64,000 nt of DNA from Methylophilaceae bacterium (GTDB taxonomy: Bacteria; Pseudomonadota; Gammaproteobacteria; Burkholderiales; Methylophilaceae): NCBI GenBank assembly GCA_905339275.1, contig CAJPFK010000001.1, positions 1,054,001-1,118,000 of the forward strand, in the 5' to 3' direction. Positions 24,559-29,622 of the stretch are shown in pieces. The notes below the pieces were generated by a model. The model made no database searches and was not told where the DNA came from. It saw nothing but the letters and a program-made list of their open reading frames with translations. The translations under genes and the position numbers were made by a program. Every line of letters begins with the position of its first letter. Position 1 is the stretch's first letter.

Positions 24559-24788
24559 CCATGCTGATCACCCTCATCACTCTCCTGCTTGCAGCCTGCA
24601 CCATCGTGCCGCTGCTGCTCGGGCTGTTCACGCTCTACCACCTCATGCGGGCCAAGCAGCGCCCGGCCGATACCAGTAACCGCATCAACCACATCCGGCT
24701 CTGGTGGTTTGCGCTGACGCGGGAGGATAAGTTTGTCGGATTGTTCCCGTGGATGGCGCGGGATGAGTGGGACAACGTTAAAAAATAA
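24555..24788 (+). CDS. small phage membrane protein
   Basis: A 77-residue protein (GTG 24555 overlapping the previous TGA; ATG 24561 is an alternative). It has one N-terminal membrane segment (LITLITLLLAACTIVPLLLG) and a basic, Trp-rich cytoplasmic part (RLWWFALTREDKFVG). The ACTIV stretch is not a convincing lipobox. It is followed directly by a terminator, so it closes the tail-fibre transcript. Confidence 0.65.
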   Translation: MTMLITLITLLLAACTIVPLLLGLFTLYHLMRAKQRPADTSNRINHIRLWWFALTREDKFVGLFPWMARDEWDNVKK

Positions 24789-24806
24789 ACAGAACATACG
24801 AACCAC

Positions 24807-24832
24807 AGCCGCCTTCGGGCGGCTTTTTTATT
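24807..24832 (+). terminator. rho-independent terminator
   Basis: AGCCGCC (24807-24813), TTCG loop, GGCGGCT (24818-24824), then TTTTTAT. It is a strong stem with a stable tetraloop and separates fibre and lysis transcripts. Confidence 0.9.
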
Positions 24833-24845
24833 TAAAGGACCAGCG

Positions 24846-24896
24846 ATGTTTGACAAAGACCCCAGTACCTACCCGGTTTCAGTTGGTAAGGACTAG
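24846..24896 (+). pseudogene. 16-codon remnant, possibly of a holin gene
   Basis: AAAGGA precedes an ATG that reads MFDKDPSTYPVSVGKD and stops. A start of the type M-F-D-K-D-P-S-T-Y is, from memory, found in phage holins of this class, so this may be the decayed start of a longer gene. It also may simply be a leader peptide for the membrane gene at 24,901. Evidence is thin. Confidence 0.3.
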
Positions 24897-24900
24897 ACCG

Positions 24901-25278
24901 ATGCAGCATCAACTGCAGCAGCAACTCGACTGGATATCGGCCGCCATCATCGGCGCATCGGCCACGGTTGTCGGGCATTTGTTCGACGTGCCGCCGAGCG
25001 TGCTGTGGATCGCCTTCATCGGCGCCATCGCTGGCGTTGCTGCAAGCGAAACGACCGCGCTCAAGGCTGTGCTGTTCATCGTCATCGTCACGCCGGCCAC
25101 CGGCTGGCTGCTGCCGTTCTTCATGCACTATATGCCGCCAGCGGCGCTGAAGGGCATGGCCTTCGTGCTCTCGTTCGTCCTTGTGGCCTACTGGCCGCTG
25201 GTACGGCAACAGATCCCGCGCTTGGTGGTCGCCGTTTTCGATAGAGCCACGAGCATCATCCGGGGGCCGCAACCATGA
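24901..25278 (+). CDS. holin-like membrane protein
   Basis: The 125-residue product has a short polar N-terminus (MQHQLQQQLDWI) and about four hydrophobic segments, from IIGASATVVGHLF to MAFVLSFVLVAYWPLV. Such size and topology, just before another small membrane protein and a cell-wall-enzyme candidate, fit a holin. No Shine-Dalgarno is obvious. It overlaps the next gene by 4 bp. Confidence 0.65.
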   Translation: MQHQLQQQLDWISAAIIGASATVVGHLFDVPPSVLWIAFIGAIAGVAASETTALKAVLFIVIVTPATGWLLPFFMHYMPPAALKGMAFVLSFVLVAYWPLVRQQIPRLVVAVFDRATSIIRGPQP

Positions 25279-25577
25279 CCTACCTCACCATCGCACTGAG
25301 CATCTACATCCTGATCGAGAGTTTCGTCGCCGTGGTCAGACTTCCGCCCGGAATCCGCCATCAGTTCTGCTGCAAGGTTAAATACGTCGCTGCCATCGCC
25401 GCATCGAGCGCATATATCTGGTATGCGGCCACCTCCGAAGATGTGGCCGTTCAGTGGGTAGTCTTCATCAGCTCCTCCACGCTGGCATGGTTCGTCTGGC
25501 CGCGCATGGTCTATCGCGTCAAGGTGATCATGGAAGCGCTGCGGGAGCTTGACGAATGGGCGGCAAGGGGGCACTGA
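25275..25577 (+). CDS. holin-like membrane protein, second of the pair
   Basis: A 100-residue protein with three hydrophobic segments (LTIALSIYILIESFVAVV, YVAAIAASSAYIWYAA, WVVFISSSTLAWFVWP) and a charged C-terminus (MEALRELDEWAARGH). It could form a holin/anti-holin pair with the preceding gene. Its stop overlaps the start of the next gene (TGATG). Confidence 0.65.
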   Translation: MTYLTIALSIYILIESFVAVVRLPPGIRHQFCCKVKYVAAIAASSAYIWYAATSEDVAVQWVVFISSSTLAWFVWPRMVYRVKVIMEALRELDEWAARGH

Positions 25578-26011
25578 TGCTTGAACTCAAGCTGGAGCGC
25601 GAATTCAGGAAGACCAAGGGCTACACCGCCGGACGTCTGTTGGCCAACGGCAAGTTCCTTTGCCACACGCTGGAAGACGAAGTGCGCGAGCAGGACGGTC
25701 TGCCGGTCGAAAAGTGGAAGATCCACGGTGAAACCGCCATCCCGCGCGGACGTTACCGCGTCGTGCTCACCATGTCGCCCAGGTTCAAGCGCGTGCTGCC
25801 GGAAGTGCTCAACGTCCCCGGCTTCACCGGCATCCGCATCCATCGCGGCAACACCGCCGAACACACCCACGGCTGCATCCTCGTCGGCCTGCCGGATGGA
25901 AACGGCTCTGACGGCTGGCTCGGTAACAGCACGCCAGCCGAATCACTCGTCATCCGCACCATCCGCGACGCCATCAACACGGGCCAGCAGGTCTGGCTGG
26001 AGGTTAAATAA
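25577..26011 (+). CDS. DUF5675 protein with L,D-transpeptidase-like His/Cys motif; candidate lysis enzyme
   Basis: A 144-residue soluble protein. The N-terminal half (LERTFRKT-type strand EREFRKTKGYTAGRLLANG, then CHTLEDEVRE) matches DUF5675. The key segment is IRIHRGNTAEHTHGCILVG, which resembles the His...Ser/Thr-His-Gly-Cys active-site signature of YkuD L,D-transpeptidases. No lysozyme or amidase gene is found in the lysis block, so this protein holds the endolysin position. A peptidoglycan activity is inferred. ATG 25577 overlaps the holin-like stop. Confidence 0.65.
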   Translation: MLELKLEREFRKTKGYTAGRLLANGKFLCHTLEDEVREQDGLPVEKWKIHGETAIPRGRYRVVLTMSPRFKRVLPEVLNVPGFTGIRIHRGNTAEHTHGCILVGLPDGNGSDGWLGNSTPAESLVIRTIRDAINTGQQVWLEVK

Positions 26012-26317
26012 ATGAGTAAATCCTACTTGTGCGGTAATAGTCTCAGTTTTCATTGCCCTGGCTGCAAGCGTGGCCACGGTGTTCCGGTCGATGGCAGCCG
26101 AGGCTGGGTATGGAATCAGAACCTTGAAAAGCCGACGCTATCGCCGTCCATCCTTGTGACTTACCCAGCCAACCCTAATGCTGCAGAAGAGTTTAAAGAG
26201 TGGCGGACGAAGAGAATCTGCCACTCGTTCGTCACCGACGGCCGCATTCAGTTCTTGAGCGACTGCACGCACGAGCTGGCTGGCCAGACTGTAGACCTGC
26301 CGGATTGGGATGACTGA
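26012..26317 (+). CDS. DUF6527-like small phage protein
   Basis: A 101-residue protein with a zinc-like Cys pair (FHCPGCKRGHG) and conserved-looking segments WVWNQNLEKPTLSPSILV, then CHSFVTDGRIQFLSDCTHEL and VDLPDW. This is the DUF6527 pattern common in phages and often mislabelled as ammonia monooxygenase. No function is known. It overlaps Rz by 8 bp. Confidence 0.75.
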   Translation: MSKSYLCGNSLSFHCPGCKRGHGVPVDGSRGWVWNQNLEKPTLSPSILVTYPANPNAAEEFKEWRTKRICHSFVTDGRIQFLSDCTHELAGQTVDLPDWDD

Positions 26318-26924
26318 TATGCTCACCTTCGCCGCCATCAAAATCCTGCTCTCCGTCATCTTCAGCCGCCTCGGCAAAATGCTGGCCTTCGCATTCGAGC
26401 ACTGGCGCGTTTTTCTGCCCATGGCAATGGTATGCCTTGCCATCTGGTACGTTCATTCGTTACGCAGCGAGCGTGACGATGCGCTTGCCAGTCTGGCCGA
26501 TTACCAGGCGCAAGTCGAGGACGCCAAGCGCCAGCGCCGCATCCTCAACATGGTCATCGAGCGCAGGCTGGAACTTGAGCTGGCCCGTGTCGATGCCGTG
26601 CACGAAGCCCAGATGACAACCCTGATGGAGAACTACAATGCGCAATTGGATGACAAGAGCAAGCGTATTACTGACATCGCTGATTTTAATGGCCGGTTGC
26701 GCCAGCAACTCGAAGCCTTTACCGCCGCCAGAATGTCCGAAGATCGAAGTGGATCTCTCCGATCTGCCGAGAGCGGGGGAGACTGCCACGCAACCGATTC
26801 TGGATATGATGTTGCGGCGTACCTCGACACCCTCGAATACGCCGCCGCCGACACAACCCTGAACTACAACACGCTGTGGCAGAGGTGCGACGCTGCGATC
26901 CGCGCCGCGAATGGCACGCAGTAG
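26310..26924 (+). CDS. i-spanin (Rz-like)
   Basis: A 204-residue inner-membrane spanin with a membrane segment at about residues 34-48 (VFLPMAMVCLAIWYV) and a long periplasmic coiled coil (residues 50-135; RSERDDALASLADYQAQVED). The Rz1 gene lies wholly within it in another frame, the classic nested spanin arrangement. Rz and Rz1 bridge and fuse the two membranes in the last step of lysis (established). Its stop abuts the stop of the convergent regulator gene. Confidence 0.88.
   Translation: MTDMLTFAAIKILLSVIFSRLGKMLAFAFEHWRVFLPMAMVCLAIWYVHSLRSERDDALASLADYQAQVEDAKRQRRILNMVIERRLELELARVDAVHEAQMTTLMENYNAQLDDKSKRITDIADFNGRLRQQLEAFTAARMSEDRSGSLRSAESGGDCHATDSGYDVAAYLDTLEYAAADTTLNYNTLWQRCDAAIRAANGTQ
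26638..26862 (+). CDS. o-spanin (Rz1-like) lipoprotein nested in Rz
   Basis: A 74-residue protein in the +1 frame of the Rz gene. Its signal peptide ends in the lipobox LMAGC, so Cys21 should be lipidated after signal peptidase II cleavage. The mature part is Pro-rich (KPLPPPECP and TPPPTQP), as in other Rz1 proteins. It anchors in the outer membrane and pairs with the i-spanin. Confidence 0.9.
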   Translation: MRNWMTRASVLLTSLILMAGCASNSKPLPPPECPKIEVDLSDLPRAGETATQPILDMMLRRTSTPSNTPPPTQP

Positions 26925-27380
26925 CTACTGCTCCGCCGCCCATGCCGCGCGCATGGCTGAATCATCCCGCCGTCCTGCCAGCCATGCCTGATACTCCACC
27001 GGCTTGAACTGCACCAGACAGACGAACGGGAACTGCTCGGCCAGCGCCGCCATCGCCATCTGATGCGCCCGCCACTGGACCGGCTCGGCACCTTCCTGCG
27101 TCATCCAGTCGTCCAGATTCGAGTAGTAGGTCAGCGCCACCGATTCTGGCTCGCCATGCGCGGTCACCAGTCGTTCGATCTGCGCTGATGCCTCGTTCAC
27201 GATCTTCCACTTCCACGCTACCAGCCCGCGCACCGTCGCCTGCACGTCATCCGGTATGCGCCGGTTCTCGTCTTCCCAATATCGCCACGTCCGCAACTGC
27301 ACCGCGCCGATCATGTCTGCAGCTTCCTGCTGCGTGTAGCCCAGCGCCATGCGCAGGGCCTTGAGGGTGGTTCCGTTCAT
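26925..27380 (-). CDS. Aca2/YdiL-like HTH repressor
   Basis: A 151-residue protein. Residues 5-45 form an HTH (LKALRMALGYTQQEAADMIG) ending in RTWRYWEDENRRIPDDV. The second part has YYSNLDDW and QWRAHQMAMAALAEQFP. The same two blocks, a W-x-Y-W-E..P-D-D-V helix and a Y-N-L-D-x-W...W-R domain, occur in Aca2 and YdiL (DUF1870), from my memory of those proteins. Aca2 represses anti-CRISPR operons. Here the gene is second in a leftward unit behind a 100-aa gene and after a small terminator. GGAGG (27385-27389 region) precedes the start. The C-terminus is longer than in Aca2. Confidence 0.8.
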   Translation of the reverse strand: MNGTTLKALRMALGYTQQEAADMIGAVQLRTWRYWEDENRRIPDDVQATVRGLVAWKWKIVNEASAQIERLVTAHGEPESVALTYYSNLDDWMTQEGAEPVQWRAHQMAMAALAEQFPFVCLVQFKPVEYQAWLAGRRDDSAMRAAWAAEQ

Positions 27381-27390
27381 GCTGCCTCCA

Positions 27391-27413
27391 GTAAAAAGCC
27401 CCCGAAGGGGCTT
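27391..27413 (-). terminator. leftward terminator/attenuator between the 100-aa gene and the Aca2-like gene
   Basis: Read on the minus strand, AAGCCCC, TTCG loop, GGGGCTT, then TTT. It starts 4 nt after the stop of the 100-aa gene and lies just before the ribosome binding site of the Aca2-like gene. It would lower repressor expression relative to the first gene. Confidence 0.7.
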
Positions 27414-27416
27414 GTC

Positions 27417-27719
27417 TTAAAAGTTCGTCAGATCAGTTCCAGGCAGTGCGATTCGGATGTCACCGAGATCAACCACGCTCATGGAATCGCGTGTCTGCCC
27501 CTTCACGGCCTGGCAGTTTGCCCAGGCGACGAACTTGAAGCCGCCGATTTCACCGAACTTCGGAGCGGTGCGTTCTGCCCAGTTATTGCTGGATTCGATG
27601 AATTGCTCGATGGTCTCGTGCGTTTCAACGTGAGCAACCATCCATTCTCCGCCATTCCATTCCGGGTCGAAGATTTCATTGTTGGTTGCAACTGCAAATT
27701 TGATGAGGTTTTCTGACAT
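27417..27719 (-). CDS. unknown acidic 100-aa protein; candidate anti-CRISPR
   Basis: The start MSENLIKFAV is fixed by GGAGAAAG about 6 nt upstream. The protein is acidic (about 15 Asp/Glu against 7 Lys/Arg), single-domain in size, with no signal, membrane segment or recognisable motif. It contains one Cys and several Trp residues (EWNGGEWMVAHV, FKFVAWANCQ). I do not recognise a family. Small acidic unknown proteins in front of an Aca-type regulator are the classical guilt-by-association pattern for anti-CRISPRs. That role is inference from context; other anti-defence or superinfection roles fit as well. Confidence 0.7.
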   Translation of the reverse strand: MSENLIKFAVATNNEIFDPEWNGGEWMVAHVETHETIEQFIESSNNWAERTAPKFGEIGGFKFVAWANCQAVKGQTRDSMSVVDLGDIRIALPGTDLTNF

Positions 27720-27724
27720 TTTCT

Positions 27725-27737
27725 TTCTCCTTGAGAA
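27725..27737 (-). promoter_or_regulatory. inverted repeat over the ribosome binding site of the 100-aa gene
   Basis: On the transcript, UUCUC-AAG-GAGAA forms a 5-bp hairpin that contains the Shine-Dalgarno GGAGAA and ends 5 nt before the AUG. It could limit translation by itself or be bound by the HTH protein. Aca2 is known to bind RNA stem-loops at acr leaders as well as DNA (from memory). Confidence 0.6.
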
Positions 27738-27771
27738 CCGGCGCTGCGCCAATCGCTGCGTCCATGTGATA

Positions 27772-27800
27772 AATATATTCCTATTTTAGGAACAGCGCAA
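27772..27800 (-). promoter_or_regulatory. leftward promoter with a 15-bp palindromic operator in its spacer
   Basis: On the minus strand: TTGCGC (-35, 27795-27800), a 17-bp spacer, TATATT (-10, 27772-27777). The spacer holds the perfect palindrome TTCCTA-AAA-TAGGAA (27778-27792). A repressor bound there would block RNA polymerase. The Aca2-like product is the obvious candidate. Confidence 0.8.
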
Positions 27801-27852
27801 CACTTTTTTGTAAATATTTGCAAAATATTTTCCCTCGGCACATCATGCCCGC

Positions 27853-29622
27853 ATGAAAGCCGTTCTATATCTCCGGTCCAGCAAGGACCGTTCAGACGTT
27901 TCAATCGATGCCCAGCGCCGCGCGCTGCATGATCTCGCCGAGTCGCGCGGCATTCTCATCCTGGGCGAATACGCCGATGCGGTGGAGTCCGGCAAGGACG
28001 ACGACCGCCCGAGCTTCCAGTCCATGCTGCGGGATCTTCGTGCGCCTCGCCGTGCGTGGGATACCGTGCTCGCCCTCGACACCGCCCGCATCGCCCGCCG
28101 CCGTCATCTGGCGCTCATCTTCGAAGAGCAGGAATGCCGCAAGCATGGCGTGCGGGTCATCTATAAATCCGTTCCGGAGACCGACCCGATCACCGAGATG
28201 CTGCTCAAGTCAATCCTGCAGGCGATGGACGAATGGCACAGCCTGACCAGTAAGGCCAAAGGGCTGGCTGGCATGGCCGAGAACGTCCGGCAGGGTTGGC
28301 GTGCTGGTGGACGTGCCCCGCGTGGGTATCGTCTCGAGAACGTGGCCACTGGTGCTATCCGTGATGGTGCGCCGGTCACGAAGTCGCGCCTGGTGCTGAG
28401 CGATGAAGCGCTGCTGGTGCGGGCCTATCTGCAAGCCCGCGCCCGTGGCATCTCACGTGCCCAGGCCAAGGCGGATCTCGCTTTCGATTGGCCAGTCACC
28501 ACGCTGCTGCACATCGAGCGCAACGCGCTCACCTATGCCGGCCACACGGTCTGGAACCGGCATGCGGAAAAGGGCGGGGCAGAGGGCAAGTATCGTCCGC
28601 GCGAAGAGTGGCTGATCCAAAAAGACACCCACGAACCGCTGATCACCGAGGCGGAAGCAGACAAGATACTCGATGCGCTCGAATCCAAATCCACCGGCAG
28701 GCGCCGGCAGGCCAAACATCCCTACATGCTGACCGGACTGTTGGAATCGCCCAGCGGCGAACGCTGGCACGCAGATGGTGATGGCAACTACCGCTTGAAA
28801 AAAGGTCCACGCATCGCCGCCAGCAAGATAGACCAGCTCGTGGTCAAACAGATCCTGCAGGATCTGTCCAGCGACAAGATGGTCGATGCCGCGCTGCAAC
28901 ACTACAAAAGCCTGGCCGCAAATGAAACCACCGCCGATGACCTGAAGAAACTGCAGGCGCAACGGATCAACATCGAGGGTCAGATCGAAAAGCTGGTCGA
29001 CCTCATCCCGCAAACCAGCGCGCCAGACGCGCTGCTGCGAAAGATAGAAAAACTCGAAGGGGAACTGGAAACCATCGACGCACTGACCAGGCAACACGAA
29101 CAAGAAGCAGCAATGGCCAAAGCCCTGCGAAGGCTCACAGCTGCAGACGTGAAACGGACAATCGATACGATGATCAGGAATCTGAATCAAGAAGACCCCG
29201 AGCTGCTCAAAAGCAAACTCGCGGGCCTGATCTCAAAAGTGGTCATAGACCAAGAAAACCTTACCGCAACGCTGACTTATGCAATCGGTCAGCAAAGCGG
29301 GGATAAGCTCCGCTCCCCGTGGGGACGCCAAAATACAGAAGCCACCGCAAGGTGGCTTTTTGTTGTCTTTTTAGTTCTGCCCTGTTCCAGCGATACCTGG
29401 CCCCGGGGTTTCTGGAGATCAGCGCCGGAACAATTTTTTCAGGTTTTTCCCCTTCATCGCGCGTTTCACCGTCACCTTGGCGTTATAGAGATGGAAAGGC
29501 AGGCGATGGCGAAAACCGAACTCCCTGCCCAGCCTGTTCATGTATATCTCCATGAAACGGTCGCGGCCATCGGCATGCAGCTTGTTGCAAATGCGCGTCA
29601 GGTCCGAAATCCGCTTGGATAA
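27853..29622 (+). CDS. int: large serine recombinase / phage integrase
   Basis: Residues 1-145 are the resolvase catalytic domain: Y-L-R-S-S puts the nucleophile at Ser10, with SIDAQRRAL and LDTARIARR following. The Recombinase domain follows (residues 155-260, RQGWRAGGRAPRGYRLEN), then a region where a Cys zinc ribbon is expected but MLTGLLESPSGERWHADGDG has no Cys. A coiled coil is present at about 355-430. The last phage-like residues are near TYAIGQQSGDKLRSPWG (about 485). Beyond that the frame runs through a terminator hairpin and antisense to the next chromosomal gene, so the C-terminal 100 residues are probably not native. Confidence 0.88.
   Translation: MKAVLYLRSSKDRSDVSIDAQRRALHDLAESRGILILGEYADAVESGKDDDRPSFQSMLRDLRAPRRAWDTVLALDTARIARRRHLALIFEEQECRKHGVRVIYKSVPETDPITEMLLKSILQAMDEWHSLTSKAKGLAGMAENVRQGWRAGGRAPRGYRLENVATGAIRDGAPVTKSRLVLSDEALLVRAYLQARARGISRAQAKADLAFDWPVTTLLHIERNALTYAGHTVWNRHAEKGGAEGKYRPREEWLIQKDTHEPLITEAEADKILDALESKSTGRRRQAKHPYMLTGLLESPSGERWHADGDGNYRLKKGPRIAASKIDQLVVKQILQDLSSDKMVDAALQHYKSLAANETTADDLKKLQAQRINIEGQIEKLVDLIPQTSAPDALLRKIEKLEGELETIDALTRQHEQEAAMAKALRRLTAADVKRTIDTMIRNLNQEDPELLKSKLAGLISKVVIDQENLTATLTYAIGQQSGDKLRSPWGRQNTEATARWLFVVFLVLPCSSDTWPRGFWRSAPEQFFQVFPLHRAFHRHLGVIEMERQAMAKTELPAQPVHVYLHETVAAIGMQLVANARQVRNPLG
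29340..29361 (+). terminator. terminator inside the integrase reading frame
   Basis: AGCCACC (29340-29346), GCAA loop, GGTGGCT (29351-29357), then TTTT and a second T run at 29367-29371. It lies about 260 bp before the next in-frame stop codon. This suggests that the original integrase stop was lost at the prophage-chromosome junction or by mutation. Confidence 0.8.

Larger units (their letters stand above)
1..29361. mobile_element. prophage: HK97-type head, Mu-like contractile tail, serine integrase (left end outside window)
   Basis: Nearly every gene in this stretch is a recognisable phage module in the usual order: replication, Q-like regulator, HNH, terminase, head, contractile tail, lysis, accessory locus, integrase. 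The right boundary is placed after the integrase terminator near 29,361 because the next gene (29,419, minus) is a chromosomal sugar-kinase fusion. The left boundary, the CI-like repressor and attL are not in the window. All structural genes seen are intact, so the element could be functional. That is inference, because the early region is only partly visible. Confidence 0.93.

Noticed and set aside
29290..29420. attR core sequence at the integrase-kinase junction
   Set aside because: Without the left end of the prophage no direct repeat can be compared, so no core can be named.
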